Source: Hyphomicrobiales bacterium (GTDB lineage: Bacteria > Pseudomonadota > Alphaproteobacteria > Rhizobiales > Rhizobiaceae). Taken from it: a stretch of 64,000 bases of DNA. Position 1 is the stretch's first letter, and each line of letters opens with the position of its first letter. This document shows, piece by piece, positions 47,578 to 56,159 of this stretch. The DNA is taken from NCBI GenBank assembly GCA_900467685.1, contig UBQX01000012.1, positions 15,028-79,027 on the forward strand, given 5' to 3'. The notes beneath the pieces are model-generated. The model saw only the letters and a list, made by a program, of their open reading frames with translations, had not been told where the DNA came from and made no database searches. The position numbers and the translations under genes were made by a program.

Positions 47578-47717
47578 GCGAGTCAGGACATCCTTGTTGG
47601 CACACGTATCTACCGGCTATTCCGGCCGTTGCGCGCGAGAATGCCGGGATTGAGCCAAGGATTGGTTTATTTTGGAACGATCACGGGCGGATTTTCCCGC
47701 GTTGGGTTAGCGATCGA

Positions 47718-47936
47718 TTAACGACGGTTGTCGTCGACGGGCCGTTCCATCCATTTGATGATCGCCATCGCCGGCGGCACCCACAAAAGACCGCCTATGG
47801 CGAAGAAGATGAGGTGAGACCACCACGGCGCATCAGCAAAGCGCGCAGAGGCAACCGAAAGCACAATGAATACGTAGACAACGAGGAAGACAATGAGGGC
47901 GACCATGCCGATCAGTTTTCTCAAGCGAAGGGGCAT
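47718..47936 (-). CDS. DUF2842 small membrane protein
   Basis: The 72-residue protein has two membrane helices (VALIVFLVVYVFIVLSVASA and LIFFAIGGLLWVPPAMAIIKWM) and the pattern of DUF2842, a family confined mainly to alphaproteobacteria. GAGG precedes ATG 47936; the frame is open for 107 codons upstream but not conserved. The function is unknown. Confidence 0.82.
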   Translation of the reverse strand: MPLRLRKLIGMVALIVFLVVYVFIVLSVASARFADAPWWSHLIFFAIGGLLWVPPAMAIIKWMERPVDDNRR

Positions 47937-48084
47937 ATGCGTCCTCGTCTCCCATGTTCCTCCCGCATGATGTCGCGGGGTGATCTTGGAAAACCCGGTG
48001 CGACATGGCCATGCGACCCTTTGGCGCTTGTAATGCACCGGCTTTGAGGGCAAATCAACTGCGGTTTCATAAAGGTGATGATCC

Positions 48085-49203
48085 ATGGCACATGTCACGG
48101 CAATACGACAGGACTCGTCAAACCCGGCTGCGGATGAACGCAGGCCGTTGCGTATCTGGCTCGGCATCGTCGTATTCGCCCTTTTTGCGCTGGTGATGGT
48201 AGGCGGGGCGACCCGTCTCACCCAGTCCGGCCTGTCGATCACCGAATGGAAGCCCATCCACGGCGTCGTTCCACCGCTGAGCGAGCAGGAATGGCAGGAG
48301 GAATTCGACCTCTACAAGCGCATCCCGCAGTATCAGAAAATGAATTCCGACATGACGCTGGAGGGCTTCAAGAGCATCTTCTGGTGGGAATGGGCGCACC
48401 GGCTGCTGGCCCGCTCCATTGGGATCATCTTCTTCGTCCCCTTCGTCTTTTTCCTCGCCAAGGGCATGATCGAAAAGCGCCTGCGGCTGCCGCTTCTGGG
48501 TATCTTCATGCTCGGCGGGGTTCAGGGCGCAATCGGCTGGTGGATGGTGGCGTCGGGCCTGACGGAACTGACCAGCGTCAGCCAGTACCGCCTGGCCGTG
48601 CATCTCGTCATGGCCTGTCTCATCTTCTCCTCGACCATCTGGATCATGCGTGGACTGACGCCGCATTCCTCCGATGCCGCGCCAAGGGGAGGGGCCGTCT
48701 TTGCGGGTATCATCGCGTTCATGGCGCTCTTCCAGATCTATCTGGGTGCGTTGGTTGCAGGCCTGCATGCCGGGCTGACCTATAATACATGGCCGCTCAT
48801 GGACGGCGCCATCGTTCCGGGCGATCTCTTCGTCCAGCAGCCGTGGTGGATCAACCTCTTCGAGAACCCGAAGACGGTGCAGTTCATCCACCGCTGCGGC
48901 GCCTATCTGCTGTTCGCGGCGGCGTTCGTACAGGCAATCTGGCTTTTCCGGGTTGCGCGCGGGACCACACATTGCCGCCGCGGCATCGTTCTCTTCCTGC
49001 TGGTGACGGTTCAGGCCGGGCTTGGTATAGCGGCGCTTCTGACGCAGGTTGACATGCACGCAGCCCTTACCCACCAGGCCGGCGCACTTGTCGTTCTAGG
49101 CTTTGCGATTGCGCATTGGCGGGGCTTTATCGGCGAGTATCCGCGCGCAACGGCGGCTGAAAGGGTGAGTACTTCCGCGTCTAAGCGGGATTTACTCGCG
49201 TGA
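48085..49203 (+). CDS. ctaA: Heme A synthase (CtaA/Cox15)
   Basis: The 372-residue, eight-helix membrane enzyme oxidises heme O to heme A for cytochrome oxidase. Motifs include [52 protein letters not shown] and [13 protein letters not shown] with the heme-ligand histidines. The window holds no coxB/ctaB genes. The tail is short. The two tiny membrane-protein genes follow. Confidence 0.94.
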   Translation: MAHVTAIRQDSSNPAADERRPLRIWLGIVVFALFALVMVGGATRLTQSGLSITEWKPIHGVVPPLSEQEWQEEFDLYKRIPQYQKMNSDMTLEGFKSIFWWEWAHRLLARSIGIIFFVPFVFFLAKGMIEKRLRLPLLGIFMLGGVQGAIGWWMVASGLTELTSVSQYRLAVHLVMACLIFSSTIWIMRGLTPHSSDAAPRGGAVFAGIIAFMALFQIYLGALVAGLHAGLTYNTWPLMDGAIVPGDLFVQQPWWINLFENPKTVQFIHRCGAYLLFAAAFVQAIWLFRVARGTTHCRRGIVLFLLVTVQAGLGIAALLTQVDMHAALTHQAGALVVLGFAIAHWRGFIGEYPRATAAERVSTSASKRDLLA

Positions 49204-49234
49204 CGGTTGTGATTAGCTGTGCTATCAAGGCGCC

Positions 49235-49462
49235 ATGAGCCTCATTCGGAACGAACGCACGAAGCTTCTCGCAAACGCGCTTGACCGCGCCTCGACGGCT
49301 TGCGCTGCAGCCGGATTTATTGCTCCTGCGGTTGCCGCATCGGTTGGCAGCACCAGCGTTCACTTTACGCTAGCTGCCGGATTTGCGACGATCGCTTGGC
49401 TTTTTGCTGCGGTAGCATTACATTTTGGTGCAAGACATGTTCTTGGAAGGCTGCAGCCATGA
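49235..49462 (+). CDS. Small membrane protein, first of an overlapping pair
   Basis: The 75-residue protein (MSLIRNERTKLLANALDRAS) has a basic start and two hydrophobic helices ending ALHFGARHVLGRLQP. I recall similar small proteins with an RNERTKL start in alphaproteobacteria but know no function. It overlaps the next gene by 4 bases (ATGA at 49459). The frame and its pairing make it likely to be expressed. Confidence 0.6.
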   Translation: MSLIRNERTKLLANALDRASTACAAAGFIAPAVAASVGSTSVHFTLAAGFATIAWLFAAVALHFGARHVLGRLQP

Positions 49463-49584
49463 GCGACGCATTGGTGTTCTACCTCTACATCTTGCCGCTA
49501 TTGATCGCTGTCGTTGGATGGGGGATCGTTCTGTTGAACGATTGGAACGATCGGCGCCAAAAGCGAATGCACCCGGGTGAATGA
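49459..49584 (+). CDS. 41-residue membrane protein, second of the pair
   Basis: The 41-residue product (MSDALVFYLYILPLLIAVVG…NDRRQKRMHPGE) is one membrane helix with a charged cytoplasmic tail. It starts inside the stop of the preceding small gene (ATGA), the arrangement expected for translationally coupled partners. Short size and lack of known homology keep confidence moderate. Confidence 0.5.
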   Translation: MSDALVFYLYILPLLIAVVGWGIVLLNDWNDRRQKRMHPGE

Positions 49585-49672
49585 TCGCCCGAGTTCAAGG
49601 CTTCTGAAGCGAGAGCAATTCCAGCAGTAGGTGGAACCGGTTTCGCTTTCGAACTATGCATAGCCAAGAAGT

Positions 49673-50488
49673 TCAGCCCCAGCGATATCCCGAATAGGGC
49701 TTCTCCAGCACGATACCCTGGAAGACCTGGTGACCCGGTTCACCAGTGCCGGCACCAGCCGCGACCATGACAGGCAGGAAATGCTCGGGCGTCGGGAAGT
49801 GGCAGGCGCGCGCGTCGGGGTTTTCCCACCAATGCGCCAGTCGTTTGTCGCGATCGGCAACATCCGGATTTTCCAGCGTTTCCTTCAGCCAGTTGTCGAA
49901 TGCCTTTGCCTGCGCAACATGACCAGCCTCGGTCGAACCGAACATCCGCATGTTGTGATAGGATAGTCCGCTACCGACGATCAGGATGCCTTCCTCGCGA
50001 AGCGGCGCGAGAGCCTTGCCGAGCGCGATATGGAAGGCCGGATCAAGGTCCTGCCGGATCGACATCTGGACGACCGGGATTTCGGCGTCCGGGAAAGCGA
50101 CCATCAGCGGAACGAAGGTCCCGTGATCGTAGCCGCGTTCGCTATCCGTCTCCGTTGGAATGCCGGCATCCGCGAGAACCTTGCGAACATGGTCCGCGAT
50201 GTCCGGAGCACCGGGGGCCGGATACTTGATCTCGTAGGTATGCGGCGGGAAGCCATAATAGTCGTAATACATGCCGGGCTTTTCGGCGGTCGAGATGGTG
50301 ACTGTGCCGACATCGTCCCAATGGGCGGATACCGCGAGAATAGCCTTTGGCTTCTCAGGCAACGCGCCCTGCACCGATTCCAGAAACGCCCTCAGATCGC
50401 TCCAACCGCCAAAGCGGGTGTTCCCATCCATGACATGCCACGGGCCACCGCCATGAGGAATGAAATATACCGGCTGCTTCTGAGACAT
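49673..50488 (-). CDS. DODA-type extradiol ring-cleavage dioxygenase
   Basis: The 271-residue protein matches the LigB/4,5-DOPA dioxygenase-like family (YgiD group): PVYFIPHGGGPW (His12), LAVSAHWDD, GYDHGTFVPLMVAFPDAEIPVVQMS and ILIVGSGLSYHN. It should open an aromatic ring with a divalent metal; the substrate is unknown. It stands between the small membrane pair and the VOC gene. Confidence 0.88.
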   Translation of the reverse strand: MSQKQPVYFIPHGGGPWHVMDGNTRFGGWSDLRAFLESVQGALPEKPKAILAVSAHWDDVGTVTISTAEKPGMYYDYYGFPPHTYEIKYPAPGAPDIADHVRKVLADAGIPTETDSERGYDHGTFVPLMVAFPDAEIPVVQMSIRQDLDPAFHIALGKALAPLREEGILIVGSGLSYHNMRMFGSTEAGHVAQAKAFDNWLKETLENPDVADRDKRLAHWWENPDARACHFPTPEHFLPVMVAAGAGTGEPGHQVFQGIVLEKPYSGYRWG

Positions 50489-50588
50489 CGTAGCACCTCT
50501 ATCAATCTGTCAGACTAAATATAGAGATTTGGATTGTCTTCGCTACGAAGATTTTCTGGATAGATCGTTCGACAATTGCGAACGAGCA

Positions 50589-50978
50589 TTACTCCGGTCG
50601 GTGGCAGACGGCCTCGACATTGTGTCCGTCGGGGTCGAGAACGAAAGCGCCGTAATAGTTCGGGTGATAGTGCGCGCGAATGCCAGGCGGGCCGTTATTG
50701 GTCGCGCCGGCCTTCATCGCGGCCGCGTAGAAGGCATCAACGGACGCGCGATCCGGTGCCGCGAAGGCGACATGCAGCCGCCCTTGAAGCGCGCCGCCGA
50801 TCCCGATCCAGAAGGAAGGCTTGCCGCCGACACCATAGCCGGCGCCCTCATAAGTCCCGCCGGTTTCTTCCGCCGTGACTTCCATGCAGCGTGCGGCCCC
50901 GATCGTCGGCATGACCGCGTCGTAAAACGCCTTCGACTTTGCATAATCGGAAACCGAAATTCCCATATGGTCGATCAT
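50589..50978 (-). CDS. VOC-family (glyoxalase fold) protein
   Basis: The 129-residue protein has a single glyoxalase/bleomycin-resistance fold: MIDHMGISVSDYAKSKAFYDAVMPTIGA, HVAFAAPDRASVDAFYAAAMKAG and YGAFVLDPDGHNVEAV, with metal-ligand positions H4, H and E at the ends. Small VOC proteins act as metalloenzymes or binding proteins; the substrate is unknown. Confidence 0.88.
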   Translation of the reverse strand: MIDHMGISVSDYAKSKAFYDAVMPTIGAARCMEVTAEETGGTYEGAGYGVGGKPSFWIGIGGALQGRLHVAFAAPDRASVDAFYAAAMKAGATNNGPPGIRAHYHPNYYGAFVLDPDGHNVEAVCHRPE

Positions 50979-51012
50979 CGCTTCCCCCTCCCGAAACGGA
51001 TGCTCGCCGCGA

Positions 51013-51945
51013 TCAGGCTGCGAGCATCAGGTCCATGTTCTGCACGGCAGCGCCCGAGGCGCCCTTGCCGAGATTGTCGAGCAGCGCCACGAGGTTGACA
51101 TGCGGCTGGCCCGGCGTGCCGAAGACAAAGAGCTTCATCGTGTCCTTGCCGGCAAGCTCGACTGCATCGACGCGCGGCAGCTTGGCGGAGGTCTCGAGCG
51201 GAACGACTTCGACGATCGACTGCCCGGCATAGTGCTGGACCAGAACCTTGTGGAGGGTCTCGACCGATTGCGCGCCCCTCAGGTCATCGAGGAAGATCGG
51301 AACCTGCACGATCATGCCCTGCGGGAAACGGCCGACCGAGGGCGCGAAGAGCGGAGGGCGGTCAAGCAGTCCGTGAACCTTCATTTCCGGCACATGCTTG
51401 TGCTTCAAGGTCAGGCCGTAGAGGAAGTTCGGCGAGGCGATGTGATCCTCGCGGGCCTCGTCTTCCATCTGCGCGATCAGGCTCTTGCCGCCGCCCGTAT
51501 AGCCGGAGACAGCGTTGACGCTCACCGGATAACCGTCCGGCAAAATGCCGGCCGCACGCAGCGGACGGATAAGACCGATTGCGCCTGTCGGATAGCAGCC
51601 GGGATTGGAGACATGCCGCGCTGTCTTGATCTTCTCGGCCTGCGCCTTGTCCATTTCCGCAAAGCCATAGGCCCAGGTCGGGTCGACGCGGAATGCGGTC
51701 GAAGCGTCCAGGAGGCGAACGCTGTTATTGCCTTCAGTCATTTTCGCCGCCTCGATGGAGGCGTCGTCCGGCAGGCAAAGGATTGCGATATCGGCGGAAT
51801 TCAGCATGTCCTCGCGCATCGCGGCATTGCGCCGCTCGGCTTCCGGGATCGACAGCATCTCGAGATCGCGGCGCTCGGCCAGGCGCTGCCGGATCTGCAA
51901 GCCTGTCGTGCCGTGTTCGCCATCGATGAAAATCTTCGGAGCCAT
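51013..51945 (-). CDS. argC: N-acetyl-gamma-glutamyl-phosphate reductase (type 2)
   Basis: The 310-residue NADPH enzyme of arginine synthesis is of the short type-2 class. It begins [25 protein letters not shown]; the catalytic Cys is in [22 protein letters not shown] 51945 is used; the frame upstream is open and not conserved. In rhizobia argC lies near rpsI, as here. Confidence 0.95.
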   Translation of the reverse strand: MAPKIFIDGEHGTTGLQIRQRLAERRDLEMLSIPEAERRNAAMREDMLNSADIAILCLPDDASIEAAKMTEGNNSVRLLDASTAFRVDPTWAYGFAEMDKAQAEKIKTARHVSNPGCYPTGAIGLIRPLRAAGILPDGYPVSVNAVSGYTGGGKSLIAQMEDEAREDHIASPNFLYGLTLKHKHVPEMKVHGLLDRPPLFAPSVGRFPQGMIVQVPIFLDDLRGAQSVETLHKVLVQHYAGQSIVEVVPLETSAKLPRVDAVELAGKDTMKLFVFGTPGQPHVNLVALLDNLGKGASGAAVQNMDLMLAA

Positions 51946-52076
51946 CTTATTCGTCCTGCGCTGGATATAACCGTCTGCGGCGCAATTGCGCCCTGCGGCC
52001 TGATATATAGCGCCTTTTAAGGGGCGACAATGGCGCTCGTGTGAATGGAGGCATGCGAAAAGGGCATGGAATGCGC

Positions 52077-52424
52077 TTAGCGGCCTTCGCCGTCCTTGTC
52101 GCGCAGCACGGTCGAGAGCGCCTCCCACATGTCCGCGCCCGCCTCAAAGACTGAAACGCTGGCCTTATAGGCCATCGACGTCTCGATCATATCGACGGCT
52201 TCCTGCGCCAGATCGACGTTGGAACTGTCGGGAGAGGTTGCCGTGCCCGACCGGGCCGTGGTGGCCGAGACACCGCCGCCGGCATGCGCCTTCGTGCTTG
52301 TCACCAGCCGGTCATAGCCCGGCGTCAGCGCATTCGCTACATTGCTTGCGGTCGACGCCGCGCGCTGCTGCTGCGCCAGCATGCCGGAAAGCGCTGTGTT
52401 CATGGCGGAGGAAATGGAGCTCAT
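52077..52424 (-). CDS. Orphan flagellar basal-body rod-like protein (FlgC/FlgB-like)
   Basis: The 115-residue protein has the N-terminal rod motif [36 protein letters not shown] and a C-terminal helix [26 protein letters not shown], both typical of flagellar axial proteins. The middle is very short. No flagellar genes surround it. It may be a diverged copy of FlgC or a membrane-surface protein using the same fold. Expression is not certain. Confidence 0.72.
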   Translation of the reverse strand: MSSISSAMNTALSGMLAQQQRAASTASNVANALTPGYDRLVTSTKAHAGGGVSATTARSGTATSPDSSNVDLAQEAVDMIETSMAYKASVSVFEAGADMWEALSTVLRDKDGEGR

Positions 52425-52519
52425 GGCATAGGTCCGGAACGTCTATCCGGGACACAATAATTGAGGGATGTAAGCGAATGCTGAAGCCGATCCCGCAAAT
52501 TTGAACGAATGCAGACCGC

Positions 52520-52855
52520 TCAAGTCGTGCGGCGGAACCCGTAGGCCCTTTCGACGCGGGCGACCCGCAGTTCGTAGGTTTCATACCAGTCCTGCCGGCC
52601 GAGCCTCTGCGCCACAAGGTGATCGACATTCCGCTTCCAGGCGCGGATCGACTCTTCGTCTTGCCAGAAGGAATTGGTGATGCCGAACCCGTCGGAGCCT
52701 CGCGCGCTTTCGACGCCGAGAAAACCGGGTTGCTGCCGGGCCAGTTGCTCCATGGCATCAGCCATGTCACCGTAGCCATGGTCGCCCTCCGTCCGCTGCG
52801 ACGAGAAGCAGACAACATAGTAGGGCGGTTTGGGAAGTTTTGCCTGGTCGCTCAT
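52520..52855 (-). CDS. ABM-domain (antibiotic biosynthesis monooxygenase) protein
   Basis: The 111-residue protein matches the ABM dimeric alpha/beta barrel: YYVVCFSSQRTEGDHGYGDMADAMEQLARQQPGFLGVES and DGFGITNSFWQDEESIRAWKRNVDHL. Members act on quinone-like compounds or heme; no substrate is assigned. It starts 14 bases after the sulfotransferase-like gene and shares its direction. Confidence 0.88.
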   Translation of the reverse strand: MSDQAKLPKPPYYVVCFSSQRTEGDHGYGDMADAMEQLARQQPGFLGVESARGSDGFGITNSFWQDEESIRAWKRNVDHLVAQRLGRQDWYETYELRVARVERAYGFRRTT

Positions 52856-52868
52856 CGGATTTTGCGTT

Positions 52869-53492
52869 TCACTTCAGGAAAGCGTCTGCCTCTGCCCTTT
52901 GCTGCGGCGAGGGCATGATGCCGAGATAGGTCAGCATCTCGTCGCGCAGCGCCGGTTCGTTGCGCATGCGTTCATAAGGTACGACGAGATAGCCGTGATT
53001 GTTCTCGTGCAGCCAGGTATAGGTCATGCCATAGACCTGCCGCGCGCCGATCTCGCCGAAGGAGAGCGGCCAGTTGCGCCGTGCCCGCGTTGCCTCGATC
53101 TTCGCGAAGGGACGGCTGACGACAACGATGCGGCAATCCGGCTCGATTTTCATGATTGTCGGCAGCATGAACGACTGCAGCGGATGTTTCAGCACGATGA
53201 AGCTGCATCCCGCTTCGGCCGCCTTCTGTTTCTGCTTGGCAATCCAGGTGGCAAAGAAGGGCTCGAAGGCGTTGAAGCGCGGCGTGCTCTCCAGCGTGTT
53301 CTCATCGATACACAGGCAGAGAACCTGCTTGTATTCCATCGGCTCGTAGGCATTCGGCGTGCGCTCGTCGACTGTGTGCACATGGGGAGGGCAGGAATAG
53401 GCACCGCATTTGTCGAGATAGCCGGCCACGGATGTGGAGCCGGAACTCCAGGAGGCCAGAACGAGGATGATCTTGACGTCTTCCGCCTGCAC
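52869..53492 (-). CDS. Sulfotransferase-like protein
   Basis: The 207-residue protein starts at GTG 53492, with GGAG 10 bases upstream. A sulfotransferase-type 5'-phosphosulfate loop (LVLASWSSGSTSVAG, about 11-25) and a 3'-phosphate-binding segment (RIVVVSRPFAKIEATRARRNW) suggest PAPS binding. The chain is shorter than most sulfotransferases. The acceptor is unknown. It lies just downstream of the rplM-rpsI terminator. Confidence 0.68.
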   Translation of the reverse strand: MQAEDVKIILVLASWSSGSTSVAGYLDKCGAYSCPPHVHTVDERTPNAYEPMEYKQVLCLCIDENTLESTPRFNAFEPFFATWIAKQKQKAAEAGCSFIVLKHPLQSFMLPTIMKIEPDCRIVVVSRPFAKIEATRARRNWPLSFGEIGARQVYGMTYTWLHENNHGYLVVPYERMRNEPALRDEMLTYLGIMPSPQQRAEADAFLK

Positions 53493-53576
53493 GCGCGCGA
53501 ATCTCCATGAACAGTGGCGGAAATTTCGCAGCCGAAGCTTTCCTCAGGCCATTCCCGTCAATGCCGCTGAAACGCA

Positions 53577-53602
53577 AAAGGGCCGCCCGGAGGCAGCCCT
53601 TT
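53577..53602 (-). terminator. Terminator of the rplM-rpsI operon
   Basis: On the minus strand AAAGGGCTGCC (53602-53592) pairs with GGCGGCCCTTT (53587-53577) around a short loop, with one G-T wobble, and is followed by T. It lies 57 bases beyond the rpsI stop and ends the ribosomal-protein transcript. Confidence 0.75.
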
Positions 53603-53658
53603 CGAAAGTCCAATGTCTGAAAGCGATGAGCGCTTCGAGAACTTGGCCAGTAGCGCGA

Positions 53659-54129
53659 TTAGCGCTTCGAGAACTGGAAGGACCGGCGGGCCTTGGCCTT
53701 GCCGTACTTCTTACGTTCAACAACGCGGCTGTCGCGCGTCAGGAAGCCGCCCTTCTTCAGAACCGCGCGCAGGCCCGGTTCGAAGTAGGTGAGGGCCTTG
53801 GAGATGCCGTGACGAACGGCACCGGCCTGACCGGAAAGACCACCGCCGGCAACCGTGGCGACGATGTCGATCTGGCCGCCGCGGGCAGCGGCAACGAGCG
53901 GCTGCTGCAGGATCATCTGCAGAACCGGACGTGCGAAATAGGCGCTATAGTCCTTGCCGTTGACAATGATCTTGCCGGAGCCGGCCTTGACCCATACGCG
54001 AGCAACAGCGTCCTTACGCTTGCCGGTGGCATAGGAGCGACCCTGGGCATCGACCTTGCGGACGTGAGCCGGAGCAGCAGCAGCCTCGGAAGAGCCTGCG
54101 AGGGACTTGAGAGCAGAAAGGTCAGCCAT
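53659..54129 (-). CDS. rpsI: 30S ribosomal protein S9
   Basis: The 156-residue protein has an alphaproteobacterial N-terminal extension of about 33 residues and then the S9 core: [49 protein letters not shown] and the C-terminal [19 protein letters not shown] that reaches the P-site tRNA. The start is 2 bases after the rplM stop. Confidence 0.97.
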   Translation of the reverse strand: MADLSALKSLAGSSEAAAAPAHVRKVDAQGRSYATGKRKDAVARVWVKAGSGKIIVNGKDYSAYFARPVLQMILQQPLVAAARGGQIDIVATVAGGGLSGQAGAVRHGISKALTYFEPGLRAVLKKGGFLTRDSRVVERKKYGKAKARRSFQFSKR

Positions 54130-54131
54130 GA

Positions 54132-54596
54132 TCAGGCGCTCCTGGTGTTCTTGGAATTCAGCGCGGCAACGTCAAGCGTGACGGGCTGCTGTGCTTCGTG
54201 CGGATGGTTCGTGCCGGCGTAAACGCGCAGGTTCTTCATCTGGCGACGGCCGAGCGGGCCGCGCGGGATCATGCGCTCAACTGCCTTCTCGATGACGCGT
54301 TCCGGGAACTTGCCTTCGATGATCTGGCGAGCCGTGCGCTCCTTGATGCCGCCCGGATAGCCGGTGTGCCAGTAGTACTTCTTGTCGGTGTACTTCTTGC
54401 CGGTCAGGACTGCCTTTTCGGCATTGATGACGATGACGTTGTCGCCGTCGTCAACATGGGGGGTGTAGGTGGCCTTGGTCTTGCCGCGGAGGTGCATGGC
54501 AATGATGGTGGCGAGGCGGCCGACGACAAGCCCTTCGGCGTCGATCAGGATCCACTTCTTCTCCACCTCGGCAGGCTTCTGCATGAAGGTAGACAT
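54132..54596 (-). CDS. rplM: 50S ribosomal protein L13
   Basis: The 154-residue protein has the L13 fold: [61 protein letters not shown] and [30 protein letters not shown] 54596 is the normal start. It heads a two-gene operon with rpsI. Confidence 0.97.
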   Translation of the reverse strand: MSTFMQKPAEVEKKWILIDAEGLVVGRLATIIAMHLRGKTKATYTPHVDDGDNVIVINAEKAVLTGKKYTDKKYYWHTGYPGGIKERTARQIIEGKFPERVIEKAVERMIPRGPLGRRQMKNLRVYAGTNHPHEAQQPVTLDVAALNSKNTRSA

Positions 54597-54833
54597 ATCG
54601 GGTCTCTTTCGTTCGATCTCCGGAAACCGGAGCGTTTCTTGTTGCTTGAATTGGCGTAAGTTCGAACACTTGCCGCCAATAATGAAAGCGGCCCCGTTCG
54701 GGACCGCGTTTCTGTGGCGGCTTATACGTGTGGGTGAGAAAGACGTCAAGCGAGCCGATTTTGATGGTCTAAAAAATAGCCAAGGAAAATCAGTATCTTG
54801 AATATGTGGTATTATTTTACCACTACATTTTAC

Positions 54834-55259
54834 TCACTTTCCGGGCTGCGAATAGGTCGCCGTGGCGTGTGCGATGAGCTCCCTTGTGTCCACGCGTTCG
54901 ATGGCGATCTCGATCACCGACAGTCGCTTGCCGATCTTCAGCACGCGGCCGACGCCGTCGAGCGGGACCGGCTCGGGCCGGCTCAGGAAATTGATGTTCA
55001 TATTGGCCGTGACAGCCATGGCGACAGGTCCGATATGGGCGAGAAGCGTCACATAGGCCCCGACATCGGCCAGCGCAAACATGGCCGGCCCGCTGACCGT
55101 GCCGCCCGGCCGCAGGTGCAGTTCGTTCGGCGTGAACCGTAATGTCGCTGTGCCGGAGGCCACATTGATCACCTCGAAAATGCGCCCCTGGCTGTGAACC
55201 TGCGGAAATTCCCGCTCCAGAAAATCGTTGATCTGTTCAGCCGTCAGCACGGGTGTCAT
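54834..55259 (-). CDS. PaaI-family hotdog thioesterase
   Basis: The 141-residue protein has a single hotdog domain: RPGGTVSGPAMFALADVGAYVTLLAHIGPVAMAVTANMNINFLSRPEP. ALADVGA carries the catalytic Asp. It should hydrolyse an acyl-CoA; the substrate is not known. It is divergent from the enoyl-CoA hydratase gene, with the palindromic site between them. Confidence 0.9.
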   Translation of the reverse strand: MTPVLTAEQINDFLEREFPQVHSQGRIFEVINVASGTATLRFTPNELHLRPGGTVSGPAMFALADVGAYVTLLAHIGPVAMAVTANMNINFLSRPEPVPLDGVGRVLKIGKRLSVIEIAIERVDTRELIAHATATYSQPGK

Positions 55260-55273
55260 TGCAGTCTCCTCCA

Positions 55274-55317
55274 GTTTATAACAAAAATGCATACGCGATT
55301 TTTGTTCAACTATAAAC
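55274..55317. promoter_or_regulatory. Nested operator palindrome between thioesterase and enoyl-CoA hydratase genes
   Basis: Outer arms GTTTATA (55274-55280) and TATAAAC (55311-55317) enclose inner arms AACAAAAAT (55280-55288) and ATTTTTGTT (55298-55306), all perfect. The site fills most of the 78-base divergent gap and covers both promoters. A TetR-type acyl-CoA-sensing repressor is the likely class, by context; no regulator gene adjoins. Confidence 0.6.
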
Positions 55318-55337
55318 AATTTTATCCGGAGGAACCC

Positions 55338-56159
55338 ATGGCAGACGTCGTATCGCTGAAGACCGATGGCGCGCCAAGCCCGTTGATCGTCGAGGAGGCA
55401 GACGGGATCTTGCGGCTGACGCTGAATTCGCCGCCGGCGAACGCGCTCTCCATTGCCATGATGGAAACACTGAAAGCCGAAATCCTGCGGGCAGGGGTCG
55501 ACAAGGCGGTTCGCGTCATCATCCTCGCAGCACGCGGCAAGGTCTTCTGCGCCGGGCACGATCTGAAGGAAATGACCGCCCATCGCGCCGATGCAGACCG
55601 GGGCCGGGCCTTCTTCGAAAAGACCTTCGCGCTCTGCGCCGAGCTGATGCTGACGATCACCCATTGCCCCAAGCCGGTGATTGCCGAAATCGAGGGACTG
55701 GCGACAGCCGCCGGCTGCCAGCTCGTTGCCACCTGCGACCTCGCCATATGCACCGACGCTGCAACCTTCTGCACGCCGGGCGTCAATATCGGCCTCTTCT
55801 GCTCGACGCCGATGGTCGCCGTCTCGCGCGCCGCGCATCGCAAGCAGGCGATGGAAATGCTGCTGACCGGAGAGACGATCGATGCCAGCAACGCCAAGGA
55901 TTTCGGCCTCGTCAACCGCATCGTGCCGAAGGAATATCTGCGCCAGGTCGTCGACAAATATGCTGCCGTCATCGCCTCGAAATCGCCCCTCACGCTGAAG
56001 ATCGGCAAGGAAGCCTTCTACCGCCAGATCGATATGCCGCTCGAAGAGGCCTACGCCTATACCGGCCGCGTCATGACGGAGAACATGCTGGCCCGCGATG
56101 CGGAAGAAGGCATCGGCGCCTTCCTCGGCAAGCGTCACCCGGAATGGACCGGCGAGTAA
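55338..56159 (+). CDS. Enoyl-CoA hydratase/isomerase family protein
   Basis: The 273-residue crotonase-fold protein has the oxyanion loop KVFCAGHDLKEM (near residue 70-81) and the helix KPVIAEIEGLATAAGCQLVATCDLAI. The ATG follows a GGAGG. The catalytic Glu pair expected for hydration is not clear, so it may be an isomerase or hydrolase-like member. It is divergent from a PaaI thioesterase, suggesting joint control in acyl-CoA metabolism. Confidence 0.9.
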   Translation: MADVVSLKTDGAPSPLIVEEADGILRLTLNSPPANALSIAMMETLKAEILRAGVDKAVRVIILAARGKVFCAGHDLKEMTAHRADADRGRAFFEKTFALCAELMLTITHCPKPVIAEIEGLATAAGCQLVATCDLAICTDAATFCTPGVNIGLFCSTPMVAVSRAAHRKQAMEMLLTGETIDASNAKDFGLVNRIVPKEYLRQVVDKYAAVIASKSPLTLKIGKEAFYRQIDMPLEEAYAYTGRVMTENMLARDAEEGIGAFLGKRHPEWTGE

